Assembly (NCBI GenBank): GCA_051453625.1
Contig: JBOZIK010000001.1
Span: forward strand, 252,380,088-252,434,657
Source of the DNA: Welwitschia mirabilis
Lineage: Eukaryota > Gnetophyta > Gnetopsida > Welwitschiales
Direction: 5' to 3'
DNA: 54,570 nt
Position numbers and translations under genes: made by a program
Notes under the pieces: generated by a model
Told to the model about the DNA's origin: nothing
The model's input: only the letters and a program-made list of their open reading frames with translations
Database searches by the model: none
Part shown: positions 1 to 12,779 of the stretch, piece by piece
How the letters are laid out: each line of letters opens with the position of its first letter
Numbering within the stretch: the stretch's first letter is position 1

Positions 1-739
1 TCCCCAGCTTCAGGCCTTTCTTCTCTAGCTCACCCTTTCAAGGAACAAGGTGGGCATGTCTAGCACTTTCCTTCTCCAACTTCAAGCCCCAGTTCCATCC
101 AAAGCTCTATGTCTAATTCCTTTTCTTTGGAACCCTAACCCCGAACTCAGGATATTGAAATGAATACAACTAGGAGGGAGGTTCTTCTAGTGACGATGCA
201 GGGTTTGAAAATATGCCGATTAGTTACTCTAAGACTCTCTCACTGAGCTCTACCTCAGGCTATAAAGTCGACACATAGAAAGAAAGCTCTCCATCTTCAT
301 CTAGATAAGAACTAGCTAGTTCTAAAGAATTCAAGGAAATCAATCAAACTTTTGAGATTCTCTCAAATGAATTGGATAGATTTCTACTTGAGCACAATTA
401 TGATAGCACGTTTCCTTTCTGCAGAGGACTATAGAGGGCTAGTATCCTCTTTCGTTTTAGTCTTTTCCCTGGTAATCAGAGTTTTTGTAAGTTCTGGCTT
501 CTAGAGGTAGTTTCGCCACCAGTCTTTAGCAGTGTTAAGTCCTTTTATATGGTTATTTTCATTAGTGCTGGCATACTTTTAGGAAACTTCTTATTATGTC
601 ATTTCTTGAGGGATAGTTTCATCCCCCTTTTTGGTTTGGTTTGCTGTCCTCATTGTGATGAACATTTCAATGCTTCTATAATGCTCAGGCGATGTTTCCC
701 CCTGATGTAAATTTTCTAGTTTAATACATATACTTTCTT
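1..739 (+). mobile_element. 3' end of a poly-A retroposon (LINE-like), 5' part outside window
   Basis: This segment is richer in GC than its surroundings and ends in a T/A-rich tail with a run of A at about 739-748. Directly after it an Athila integrase reading frame starts mid-domain, so the segment appears inserted into that integrase. One forward frame (codons starting at positions divisible by 3) is nearly open from about 180 to a TAA at 708-710, with stops only near 276, 303 and 432, and no stop from 435 to 707. The translation is not one I recognise. The poly-A end and orientation fit a 5'-truncated LINE or another reverse-transcribed mRNA. The upstream target duplication is outside the window, so the class is an inference. 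Confidence 0.4.
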
Positions 740-1290
740 CAAAAAAAATATTATTCATCTAAAACATCTGCCAAATTATTTCATAGGAATATTGTAAAAA
801 GATTGGAAGATACTTGAGTTTAAATTTCCAATATGAATACTCATTTAGTTAGATAAGTTTATTAAATTTCTTTTTAAACTTGAAATAGATCACTAGATTA
901 GCTACACTTATCTTCCTCAAACTAATGAATAGACTAAAAATGCTAATACAAAAATTAAAAGAATAATTTAGAAAACCATTAATGATAGAAATACAAATTG
1001 GATTGAAAACTCTAGTGATGCCTTATGGGAATATCAAATTACATTAAAAGGATCAATTAGATTTACACCATATGAACTAGTTTATGATAACTAGGAAAAA
1101 TTTTCAATTTAATTTAGATTTGAAACTAATATTAGCTAAACAACTAAACTAGAATATGAATAAATATTTTAGAAATTCATTAAATTAATCATGTAATTTA
1201 AGTGAAAAAATATGATTAGATATATAGCCCAAAAAAATCATTAAAGTATAAAATTTTTAACGATTCCAAAATGAAAAATGAGTAATTTAA
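740..1290 (+). pseudogene. Athila-type Ty3/gypsy integrase remnant
   Basis: Forward frames, with at least one shift, give a decayed integrase core. Near 750-790 it reads KTSAKLFHRNIVKRL, matching the usual KFLKRNIFxRFG block. A worn YHPQTNGQ-like block lies near 905-935, then a NANxxIKRI-like helix. At 1015-1090 comes DALWEYQITLKGSIRFTPYE, the classic ALWAYRTxxKTxxGxSPYxLVYG block. Stops sit where CAG, CAA or CGA would be expected. The C-terminal part fades out near 1290. This is the catalytic core and following region of an Athila-like integrase, cut at its 5' side by the retroposon at 1-739. It is not functional. Confidence 0.7.
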
Positions 1291-3790
1291 AATAGAGAAA
1301 AAGTAATTTCATCTAATTATAAGTATATCAATCATAATAAACTTTGCTTGAAAATATGGTTAAGAACTTTAATAGTACATATACTATTGAATAATGGAGA
1401 TTTATAAATTATTTCTTAAAGTTTATAATTATATATTAAAAATATATAATAAATTAATGTCTATCATAGAAGTATTAGAAAATCCTTATAAAATATAAAG
1501 AGTTCTACAAATACAACAATAGAAAAAATTATATCTATGTACATATGTAAAATATTATGATTGTTGTAAGTATTATGATTTTACCGACCTTTTCATTTTT
1601 AATTAAGAACATATAATCATACAAATTCTTTCTGATTTGAAAATAAATGAAGAACTTTTATGATGTCTATTTTTATATGATTAGAAGACAATTAAAAGTT
1701 TCTATTTATTTTGGTATAGAATCATGAAGGAAAATTATTAACATATTCAATATTTCACATTTATCTAAGAGAATTTTAAAGGAAGTACACTAGGGTAAAT
1801 TATTATTTGAAAAGAACTTTTGGTAATGTAGTCCTCCCTTTAATTAACTCCACCATAGGTAAAGTTTTCCAATTTTGCAAAGGATCGTATCTATTGGTAG
1901 TAATGCACTAATTTACATTTCAATTTAGAATCTCATTTAAAAAAAAGGAATAGACCATATGCTTTGACAATGGTGCAGTCGCAACTGAGATTAAATAAAT
2001 GATCTATACATTTATTTTAAGACTAACTATGGTTTCAAGGTTTATTATTTAAGCATCATATAAATTTAAATTTTATAATTAAATTAGCAAGATTACACTT
2101 ATTGATTAAGATTCAATTTGAATTTTATAATTAAAAGAGTAATATTGTACTGATGAATTAAGATTGATTTAATCTATGAAGATAAATAAAATTTTATAGT
2201 TAAAATAAAATCTATAGTAATTAAAATTTAAATGTGTATTTCTCTCAAAATAATAAATTAAGAAATAAATTTTCTTCAAGTAAAATTTTATTAGAAAATT
2301 TATTACAAAACTAACTCATCCATTATTAAGGTTATGCAATTTTGTTATTATTCTTAGACTTATAAGTATAGTCATTGTAGGTAATATCTTGATTAGAATC
2401 CATTGCCCTAGTAATCTAAATATTTTAAACTATTTAAAGCAATTCATGAAGTGCTATGAAATGTTGAATAGAGTGATATAAGTAATGTTGTAGCTTCCTA
2501 TTTAAATAATCCTTAGTATAATTAATATCTAGCTTTAGGGCTATAAAGCTTAGTTCTAATTAACTAGCTTAGCTTCAAGGCTACAATACTAATTTTTGTT
2601 TGATCTTGTGTAGCTACAAGCATACACTTTTTTGTTTCTAAGGTACAAAGGATAATGAGTGAATCTTAATTCATAGATGTCTCAATCTTATGAGACCCTA
2701 TTTTGTCAACAATAGCTTTTAACTTTGTCCTTTTAAAAGTAAATATGCATTAACCTGAGCATAATCTCTTTTTCCACAATTTTCATTTTTTGTTAGATAT
2801 ATTTAATTACATATTTTATCTAAATCCTATAAAACTTCATTCACTAAATTATACATATGATAATCTTGATTATCTTCACTATAGAAAGGCAACTCTATTA
2901 TTGGGACATACATACCATCCATCTTGGTGACATGTATCTCCATTCTTAACTTTCGGATACAAGAGTAACTTGTTTAAGATAAGTCTTAGGTTTATTAGAT
3001 GTTGAAGAAGAAAAGAAATTAAAATCCATTAGGAGAGAGATAAAAAGGATATTAAGAATTAAGTAATATAAAAAAAATGAAATGATTAAGTAATAAAAAA
3101 TTAGATTAGATGAAAATTAAGCGATGAAAATAATATTAAAATTTTATATGTGTATTCTTAAATGTTAGATTTTTAGAACTTTCTTATTCATAGTTATGTA
3201 ATAAATTAGGCATGTTGATTACTTGATATTCAAAATAATTTTATAATTAATTTAAAATTTTATGTTATAAATTTTTGCTATGATAAATTCTATACTAGTT
3301 TACACCATAAACCCATAATGGGCAAACATGGATACATTATCTCACTTACTTAAAATTTACTAGTACAAAAAAAATTTTATACAATCCATTAAATAAGAAA
3401 TGCTTTTATACACAAACTACTATAGTAGCTTAGAAAGAAGATTTATATGAGAGAATGTAATTATAATATTTTTTAAAATATATTGATGCTATTTTAGATT
3501 ACCATATAAGAAGCTACAAGTATAGATAAAAATTCTAACTTACTTTAATAATAATCTTATAGGATTAGTATAGAATGAAACATTACTGATAAATGCTATA
3601 AGATTAAAAATAAAGTAATATTCTATCTTAATAATTCATTATGTTATGTTTAGAAGTTATAAAAATAAGTGTTCTTAAACCTTACAAGAATGAACAATAG
3701 ATGTAATAAGGTTATTAATAATAGAAGCTCATCTAATGATGATTTATCATTCATAATTTCATTATAAAAGAAATTTGAGTTAAATCATTT
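1291..3790. other. AT-rich non-coding stretch, probably decayed 3' region of the Athila copy
   Basis: I see no ORF, RNA gene or recognisable domain. The sequence follows the integrase remnant at 740-1290, so it may be that element's worn 3' non-coding region, but I could not find an LTR in it. It ends at the ATCTT target site of the long-LTR element. Confidence 0.4.
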
Positions 3791-3795
3791 ATCTT
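3791..3795. repeat. Target-site duplication ATCTT (left copy)
   Basis: ATCTT directly precedes the TG end of the LTR at 3796 and recurs at 15069-15073 just after the other LTR. A 5-bp duplication is standard for Ty3/gypsy insertion. Confidence 0.8.
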
Positions 3796-6700
3796 TGTAA
3801 TGCCTACTTCGAACATTTGACAATGTAATGAGATTTATTACCAAGTTAATTATGTTATCAATACAGTTCAAATGAAAGGTGTAATATTTGATATTCTAGA
3901 ATATCTTTACCAAATTTTAAAGTAGCAATTCCAAAACCATTTTCCTTATTAGTAGTTAGTAAGAAAATACAATAGCCTAGACAATTTTGCTTAGTTATTA
4001 ATCAATTTAATTTTATATACACAATTAGAAGTAATATACTGAGTTGATTAATCATGAGTAAAGTTTAACCCTCTTAATAGCTTGATTTAATGTGGATAGG
4101 AAATGAAATAGTAATTAACCCATCATAGATGGATAGCCTAATATATACTAAAATTTTATCCTTTTATTGATTTAATATTGAAGAGGAGATCTAGACATCA
4201 TTAATGTTATCATAAGAGAAAAATATAACAAAATGTTATCTAATGGACTTGAGTTAATAACCATCATGCCCTTGCTTGTTACTGTATAATCCCTTTTGTT
4301 TTCTATTAGGTATTAGTTAAGCTGCAAACCAATGTTTTTCCATAAAGAAATAGCTTATTGTGGTAATACAAGCATGGAAAATAAAATTATCACCTTCCCT
4401 CATGCTGCTTCCCCTTAATGACATCTATATTGTGAATTAGGGTAATGTACACAAAATGTCTTTACAGGGATTTGATCTCACAGCCTGTTGCCTACAATAC
4501 CCATTTTACATTCACAACCACCCTTAAGACGTGTGGAGGGCGCAGAAAAAGGCACACAAGCACCAGCATGGCAACGGCCAGTCGAAGAGAGCAGCGCGCG
4601 GAAGGCAGGAGGCGAGGTGCACGGACGGACATGCATGATTAGAATAGGGTCCGGCGAACTGAGGGCCGGCATGAAGGGAGGGAGCGGATGTTCGTCGATG
4701 GAGGGAAGAAGGTGCTGCGAACGGAAATGACACAGGCGCTAGCTGGCAGGCAGGACTAAGGTTGTGACTCACGGCAGCAGCGGAAAAAGCTGAGGCGAAG
4801 CAGGAGAAGTGCGCGAGCATGCGTAAGGGGAACAACGGCGGAGGACGCAAGCGCGGGTTGAGCAGGACCTTGGAGGCCATAGGGGCGCAGGACGAACGAC
4901 GGGCATCGCGGAAGGCATAGAGCAGGGCCGCGCAGGTGTGCATGAGCCGCGTGGGCACCGGAGCTGGCAAGTCGCGCAGGGGTGGAACACTGCAGTGCGC
5001 GAAGCTGCAGGAAGAGGGGATCAGTGCGTTTGAAACTAGTTCGGCAAAGGGGAGGAGGAGTATGAGATGTGCGCCACCGCAGGAAGGGACAAGCGCAGGG
5101 GGTGTGAAGGAAGGCTGCGCATTAGTAGTGGTGGAGGATGCGCTGGCAGAAAGAGGAGATGAGGCAGGCGCAGGGCACTTTTCTGGTTGATAACAGATCT
5201 CAATTCCTCAAAAGAGCAGGATCCAATTTGACGCAAGGAGTGGCGTCTAAGAGAGGCATGCATTCTGTTGACACTGCAGGTGAACAAGCATCGATCATTC
5301 CACCGCGCGAGGACTGTCCTTACAGTAATGACACGACGAATTGGCTGGCATGAGAAGGGGGCTGTAGGGAATGCTCAAGGCCTCAAGGATAAGAGACGGA
5401 AGGGGGTGACAGGTAATGCGCCATCGCCACTACGTAAGGGGAGGAAAATGGACACGCGAATGGAAGGACAGGGAATAAGTATTGGCTACGGAGGTTTTCG
5501 GCTGGAGAATGGGGAGAGGTTCAACACAGGAAGCACAATGCAAGATTTCGAGAAAGGAAATCTAAATCAAACTCTATATTTTGCTGGATGCCCCATCTTT
5601 CGAATAGATGTGTAGATTCGAAAGTTCAGAGAAGGATTCGCTGTGAACTTCAAGAGATAAAGATGTCAACGCGGGGTTTTTGAAGGGTAAATTTGAGTAG
5701 ATTATCTCATGTGGATAAAGATCTTGGGAACCTTAAAAGAATTGTAATACTTATATTTCATAAGGTGTTTTAATATAAGGTCCTTACAAAGAAATAAAAA
5801 ATTTATTATCTATAACTTAAAAAGTCTTTAATTTAATGAAGGGAAAAAGGGGAGCATATAGACTTGTGATTCTGTTTTGAATTTTATTAACTCCTTTAAG
5901 ATACACACATCTTGCACTTTGTGTGTATATATACACTTTCCTAAGAAAATATGGTATTGTTATTAATAAATATAATAGTCATTCCATAAGTAATACTATG
6001 CCAAGCACATTATTTTTGTATCAATCAAATTTCTTATATAAATTTCTGAAATAACTTAACAAGGAGAAAACGATAACTAAATGTACATAATCAAGTTCTT
6101 CATCAGTCCAGTCTAGTAAGATACCAAGATATACTTGAAGTTTGACTCTTCAAATAATAGTTCAAAGCAAAAGAAAATAGCTAAACTATCATAATCCTTC
6201 CAATAAAGAGATAGGTAACTTAATCACAATGCTGACATCATGTCAACAACTATCAAAAGACTCTAGAACACATAAGTTCTTATATTAAATCTCATGCAAT
6301 AACATAAGGAAACACATAAGATGACACCCAGTTTTGCAATGCATGCTTAGCTCTTTCATGCATATCCAGTTACATTGATTCCTGAACATGTAAGTATGGT
6401 GTGAGAACTATATTTCATCACAGTTGCTGATGTGGCCCATAACAAAGAATAGGTGGGGAAAGGTTCCCAGGAATAAGGTAGACAACATGACCATGACCAC
6501 TCATCCATTAGCTTTATCTTAGCTTCTTTAGTGACATCTCACATCATGTACAAGTAAGCCAGTTACACACAACTAGGAGGGACAAGATTATCATAATTGT
6601 GCACATATCTTTTCCTTTCTTCCTGGAGGTTCGATTGAGTTATTTTAAGTCTCATAATAGAGATCTCCACTTTCTGAGGTTCAAACAACTGGTTAGCTTG

Positions 6701-7610
6701 GCTAGAATTAATTTTCATAATTTTTCATTAAGGTCAATGAAAAAACATCATGCTCAAGGCTTATAAAAGGTTTAGTCATGAAACTCATTCACAATAGTTG
6801 ACAATGAGATCGCTTAAGTTTCATAATGTGTTTAAAAACTTAGGCTTAATAGGCCCCTAGAAGACTTACATGAGGTATACTACAAAATTATATGCAAACC
6901 TTAGCACACACATAGCAAACAAGGCATATTGCATTCATCCAAAGTTACGAAATATAAGGGCAAGAAAATTAAAAGATGAGGCATACAAGTATTTAAAAAA
7001 AGGGTTATGACCACACCTGTTCAAGCTAAACTCCAAGATACTCCTAGTTGAATCTAAGCTTCCCATGATCATAATTTGCAAGATATACTCCTATGACTCT
7101 AATGACTGGGGGACTTAGGTATTTATAACATAGGACTAACAGTAGGACTAGCGATAAGGCTTAATTTCTATAGATAGTTTAAGTTCCCTTAACCCATCCT
7201 TTCCAAGCCTGACCATTTGATGTAAACATTAATACATATCATTACTATTGCATGAACAAATAATTAAGAGAAATCTATATCAAAGTTGTAGTTAATTTCT
7301 AAAATGAATCAAGTGATTCAATGCTAAACTTCATCAATGGAAAAACATGCATAAGAAATAATAAATTTCACAGTTAATTCAATTTTTTATTTCAATTGAT
7401 AAAAGCAATAACTACAAGTTAATCTTTTAATAAAGACTAAAATAAATAATCATGTAAATGCCCAATTTAACTATTACTTTTATTTTACATATTATGATTT
7501 TTAAACAATTAAAACTAGACTTATTTACTATCATTAATTTTTCTAATGTTTAGTAATTTATCTAAATGACTAGGAAGGTTTCTAAATTTAGGAAAAATTT
7601 GGATGTGACA
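3796..7610 (-). repeat. 3' LTR of the LARD-like element (3.8 kb)
   Basis: On the minus strand it begins TGTCACATCC at 7610 and ends in CA at 3796. It aligns along its length with 10640-15068. Clear paired blocks are 3799-3870 with 10643-10720, 4500-5700 with 11150-12330, 5941-6100 with 13300-13460 and 7380-7610 with 14840-15068. It lacks about 0.2 kb found at 12506-12700 of the other LTR and the stretch around the 517-N gap there. It retains a CpG-containing GC-rich core at about 4520-5560. Confidence 0.82.
4520..5560 (-). other. GC-rich core inside the 3' LTR
   Basis: This kilobase stands out from the AT-rich window, with many surviving CpG and GCG words. It carries overlapping ORFs on both strands; the largest is 148 codons on the minus strand (4524-4970), the strand of element transcription. 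Its translation is rich in Ser, Pro, Ala, Arg and Cys and matches no family I know. The matching part of the other LTR (11290-11595) gives a similar but substituted peptide. Most likely this is a GC-rich LTR regulatory or transcribed segment whose ORFs are incidental. A captured host fragment is an alternative. Confidence 0.5.
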
Positions 7611-7630
7611 AATCTCCCCCTCTTAAGAGG
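7611..7630 (-). promoter_or_regulatory. Polypurine tract of the LARD-like element
   Basis: The minus strand reads CCTCTTAAGAGGGGGAGATT and abuts the TG of the 3' LTR at 7610. Purine tracts of the form AAGAGGGGGAGA are typical plus-strand primers just before the 3' LTR in plant chromoviruses. Confidence 0.85.
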
Positions 7631-10623
7631 TTTCTTCTATATACTTGCTAGTTGAATAGGATTTCATTGCATGAGCTCACACATTAAATTACATGCTACT
7701 TTATTCTCTACTTATCCGAATCATTGAACCTTTTGTAACTTGATCATTTTCTTTAACTACCATTTGTTTAGTCATAGATTTGTGATATAATGTGAAATAT
7801 TAAATTCATATTAATTTGAATTATTTTTTGCTTTCCTTAGAGGCACCTCTTAATTAAACAATCGAGATGCATCAGGATTAGTTCATTAATAAGAAGATAG
7901 TTTCAAGGAATAAGAAATCAAGATACTTTATCAACTATTCTAACAACATAATGCAAGTAAGAAGACCATAGATGATATAAAAATAGCAAGTGTAAGTCAT
8001 AAAATATGTACAACAATCATGCAAAATACATAACATGACTTGAACTGGACATAATACAAGAATTAAGATTAGACAAGGTAAGTATATTTTTCGAAAGAAC
8101 AAACCCATGTTCACAACTAACAAGACGCATTTAGAGGTCTTTAAATTCCAAGAAATCATAAGAATTTATAAAACAAGTATTTCTTTGAACATAAAGAAGT
8201 GCAAGAGCTAAATGGTAATATAATCATGTCTAAATTGAAAGTAACACTAGAAGCATATAAGACACAAGAAAGTCATATGAATTATATAAGATATAGATCA
8301 GTGGAATAAATTCAATGCAAGATGTTTCCATCCTTTAGGTTGTTATGCCATCTCTCACATACTCTTGTATTTTCCAAAATTTTATGCTCTAGAGTGACCT
8401 AGTATCTTAGGCTATGACTCATTTCATTACTACTATACACCATGTTAACTTAATTCTTTATCATATTATAACTAGCTCTATTGCATATGGGATCATTTTG
8501 TCATCCTGATTATCATCCTGATTTTTTAGGATTTTGGGGATCACAAATTTATCACTGATGGTTAATATCTACATTACCCTTATTACAACTCACTAAGATG
8601 AACATTTACAAAAGATACTCTATCATGAGAGATGTTATTTTGACACATAAATTTTCATGGTGCACTATTTACTTTTTAGTAAATAAAAGGGACAACTCAA
8701 CTTAGGAATCCAATTATCATTACTTGCCAAAATTTTTATAAATCTTATTAGCTTTTACAAGTTCCATGAGACACTTTTAAATGAATAGAGTTAATGTACT
8801 AAATTGTTATGAGGGAAGACGTTAGTGCCAAAAATATCACCTAGGGTACTAGATGACATCGGAATAGATGTGTTCTAGATGAATGCACACTTGTGAATAA
8901 GGTTATATGATAGGGGTAATTTATGATGTTGACTAGGTTGCAAAGTATATTATAAGGATATGAATATGCATTAGATATGAGTAACTTATCCAAAGATCTA
9001 TCAGCCTATCACACTTCAATTTATTAGTATGAAACATGATATAGATGCTATCATTTTTTTAATGAAAACCCTAGTTCCTTCATTCACCATGATACCGTTG
9101 AATACTTCAATTACTACTTTATATACAAATCTTATGTCTTCTACATATTCAATTCTTTCTCCTTTTAGTAAATCAAGGNNNNNNNNNNNNNNNNNNNNNN
9201 NNNNNNNNNNNNNNNNNNNNNNNNNNNNNNNNNNNNNNNNNNNNNNNNNNNNNNNNNNNNNNNNNNNNNNNNNNNNNNNNNNNNNNNNNNNNNNNNNNNN
9301 NNNNNNNNNNNNNNNNNNNNNNNNNNNNNNNNNNNNNNNNNNNNNNNNNNNNNNNNNNNNNNNNNNNNNNNNNNNNNNNNNNNNNNNNNNNNNNNNNNNN
9401 NNNNNNNNNNNNNNNNNNNNNNNNNNNNNNNNNNNNNNNNNNNNNNNNNNNNNNNNNNNNNNNNNNNNNNNNNNNNNNNNNNNNNNNNNNNNNNNNNNNN
9501 NNNNNNNNNNNNNNNNNNNNNNNNNNNNNNNNNNNNNNNNNNNNNNNNNNNNNNNNNNNNNNNNNNNNNNNNNNNNNNNNNNNNNNNNNNNNNNNNNNNN
9601 NNNNNNNNNNNNNNNNNNNNNNNNNNNNNNNNNNNNNNNNNNNNNNNNNNNNNNNNNNNNNNNNNNNNNNNNNNNNNNNNNNNNNNNNNNNNNNNNNNNN
9701 NNNNNNNNNNNNNNNNNNNNNNNNNNNNNNNNNNNNNNNNNNNNNNNNNNNNNNNNNNNNNNNNNNNNNNNNNNNNNNNNNNNNNNNNNNNNNNNNNNNN
9801 NNNNNNNNNNNNNNNNNNNNNNNNNNNNNNNNNNNTCTGGACTATTATGTTTTGCATTACTTCATATACTCGCTGAATTCACTATACCATAAAATTATCT
9901 ACATCATATAAGTAGATCTTAAGGGAGGGTTTAAAAGCTCAAGATGATGAATATCATCATATAAGAAACAAAATCTTACTTTAGCTATTAGATCTATATA
10001 ATAAGGATCTAATACCAATACTTTGACCATGTAAATTTTTTGTGTTTCTTTAAGACTCTTTCACAAGTCACAAGAGATGTTTCACGTGCTTATGAGGAGT
10101 TAAGATTATATTAGCATGAACAATAACTAGATATTTTAAAACAATAGAAGGGAAGATCATTCATCTTCCACGATACTCTAATTTAGATCTAGTCTTTTAG
10201 TCAACCATTAACTGAGCTTATATTCTTAATTTGTTATGAGTAATGACATCATGTAACTTGCATATTTCCACATAAAGCTAAATCTTCTTCATGTGTATGA
10301 TATATCAATATAATAGTTATATTCATTGAAATTTAGGACTCCTACATATCTCATCACAATTAACATCTACATTCAAAGCTGAAATGAAATTACTTAATAT
10401 ATTTTATGTTAGGAGGGATTCTCCTAGGCCAACTATTGGTTTTAAAAGGGTTTCCAAATTACGACCCCTTTCTTCCCCTTGAGGATATAAAACCAACACC
10501 TTCCACTATGGTTGTCATCTAGGAAAGCATGAGCATAATAGAAGAAAACCTTGACACCTAGAATTAATACAAAGACTTCCAATAGCCTAATCAATCCCTT
10601 TTGCCCAAGGAATTCACAACCTT
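7631..10623 (-). other. Internal domain of the LARD-like element, no recognisable coding
   Basis: About 3 kb between polypurine tract and primer site, including 657 N. Short minus-strand ORFs (7935-8159, 74 codons; 10442-10660, 72 codons) show no gag, protease, RT or integrase motif, and the second runs through the primer site and leader. An autonomous Ty3/gypsy interior needs roughly 4.5-5 kb, so this one is too short for a full gag-pol. It was presumably mobilised in trans. Confidence 0.6.
9179..9835. other. Assembly gap (657 N)
   Basis: A run of N inside the LARD-like interior. ORFs that cross it are artefacts of the unknown bases. Confidence 0.99.
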
Positions 10624-10636
10624 GGCTCTGATACCA
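10624..10636 (-). promoter_or_regulatory. Primer-binding site, tRNA-iMet type
   Basis: The minus strand reads TGGTATCAGAGCC, the standard plant initiator-tRNA-Met complement. It lies three bases inside the end of the LTR at 10640-15068. This fixes that LTR as the 5' LTR and the element as minus-strand. Confidence 0.92.
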
Positions 10637-11000
10637 AAAAGTAATGCCCACTTTGAACATTTGACAATGTAATGAGATTTATTAACAAGGTGATGATGTT
10701 ATCAATATAGTTCAAATGAAAGGTGTAATATTTGATATTTTAGAATATCTTTACCAAATTTTTAAAGTAGCAATTCCAACATCAATTTTCTCATTAGTAT
10801 TTAGCTAGAAAATATGATAGCCTAGACAATTGTACTTAATTATTACTCATTTTAATTTTATATACAAATTAGAAGTAATATACCTAGTTGATTAATCATG
10901 AGTAAAGTTTAACACCCTTAATAGCTTGATTTAATGTGGATAGGAAGTGAAATAGTATCCATAATAGATGGGTAGCCTAATATATACTAAAATTTTATCC

Positions 11001-11010
11001 NNNNNNNNNN
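11001..11010. other. Assembly gap (10 N)
   Basis: Short N run inside the 5' LTR. Confidence 0.99.
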
Positions 11011-11169
11011 TTGATATAATGTTGAAAAGGAGATCTTGACATCATTAATGTTATCATAAGAGAAGAATAAAAAAATTTGTTATCTAATGGACTTAGTTAA
11101 TAAATGTCATGCCCTTGCTTGTTACACATAGAATCCATTTTGTTTTAATAACCATTCACAGCCACCCTT

Positions 11170-12200
11170 AAGGTGTTCGAAAGAGGTAGAAAGCGACACA
11201 CATCATCAAGCACTGGCATGACAATGGGCCAGTCGAAGGGAGCAGCGCGCAGAAGGCAGGAGGTGAGGTGCACAGACAGGCAGGCGTGATTAGAACAGGT
11301 GCTGACAAAGGGAGGTCCAGCATGAAGGAAGGGAGCAGACGGTCGTCGATGAAGGGGAGAAGGCACTGCGAGTAGAAATGACATAGGCGCTGGCTAGTAG
11401 GCAGGGGGCACGGGTGTGGCTTATGATAGTGGCGGAAAAAGCTGAGGTGGAGCAGGAAAAGTGCACAAGCATGCGTAGGGGGGACAATGGTGGAGGACGC
11501 AAGTGTGGGATAAGCAAAACCTTAGAGTCCGTGGGGGCACAAGAGGAATGGAGGGCATCGTGGAAGGTGCAGAGCAAGGTGGCATGGGTGTGCATGAGCT
11601 ACGTGGGCGCTGGAGCTGGCAAGTCGCATAGGGATGGAATAGGGTAGTGTGCAAAGCGATGGGAAGAGGGGATCAGTGCGGTTGAAACTAGTTTAGCGAA
11701 GGGGATGAGAGTATNNNNNNNNNNNNNNNNNNNNNNNNNNNNNNNNNNNNNNNNNNNNNNNNNNNNNNNNNNNNNNNNNNNNNNNNNNNNNNNNNNNNNN
11801 NNNGAGCAGAAGAGGTAGGCATAGGGCATTTTTCGGGTTGATAACAGATCTCAATTCCTCAAAAGAGCAAGACCTGCTTTGACATAGGGAGTGGCATCTG
11901 AGACAGGCATGCATTCTGTCAACGCTTTAGGTGAACCAGCATCAATCATTCCACTGCGCGAGCACTACCCTTACAGTAATGGCAGGATGAATTGGCTGGC
12001 ATGGGAAGGGGGCAGAGATGAAAGAAGAAGGGGGAGGGGCTAGTGATAGCTAATCTGCCATCACCACTACGGAAGGGGAGGAAAATGGATAAGTGAATGG
12101 AAGGACAAAGGGAAGGAGTATTGGCTACGGAGGTTTTCAACTGGAGGATGGGGAAAGGCTCAACACAAGAAGTGCAACGCAAGATTTCAAGAAAGGAAAT
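11170..12200 (-). other. GC-rich core inside the 5' LTR
   Basis: Counterpart of 4520-5560. Many CpG positions of the other copy are TpG or CpA here, so this LTR has lost more CpG. It is broken by 89 N at 11715-11803. A minus-strand ORF of 101 codons (11290-11595) parallels the one in the other LTR but is shorter. Confidence 0.5.
11715..11803. other. Assembly gap (89 N)
   Basis: N run in the GC-rich core of the 5' LTR. Confidence 0.99.
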
Positions 12201-12779
12201 CTAAATGAAACTTTGATATTTTACTGGATGACCCATCTGTTGAAGAGATGTGTTGATTCTAAAGTATAGAGAAGGATTCGCTGTGAACTTCAAGAGACAG
12301 ATGTCAACATGGGGTTTTCAAAGGGTAAATTTGAGTAGATTATCTCATGTGGATAATGATTTTGGGATATTAAAAGAATTGTAATACTTATATTTCATAA
12401 GGTGTTTTAATATCAGCTTCTTATAAAGAAATGAAAAATTTATTATCCATAACTTAAAAAGTCTTTAATTTAATGAAGGAAAAAGGGGAGTACATAAACT
12501 TAGACCTTTAGCTTCTGTACTGATAAGTGAATGACTTAGCCACACAAGCAAAAGACCAGAATGTGTCTCATCTGACTGATCGACATTTATATGTATTCTT
12601 GTAAGGGATATCGACACTTTTCAAATATGTAAACTTCCAATAAAATTATATTGAGCAATTAAATATGTAGCCCAATTAACACTTCTTATCCTAACCAGTG
12701 ATCCTATGTTGAATTTTATCAACTGCTCTAAGATACACACATCTTGCACTTTGTGCTGGCTTACTACCTATTATTATGT

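Noticed and set aside
4445-5615. Cluster of overlapping ORFs (up to 148 codons) as host genes
   Set aside because: They overlap on both strands in a GC-rich LTR segment, are low-complexity Ser/Pro/Arg/Ala sequences, and occur again with changes in the other LTR. GC-rich DNA has few stops by chance.
7935-8159. 74-codon hydrophobic ORF in the LARD interior as a gene
   Set aside because: Single short ORF with no motif; Leu/Cys/Tyr-rich composition follows from the T-rich strand.
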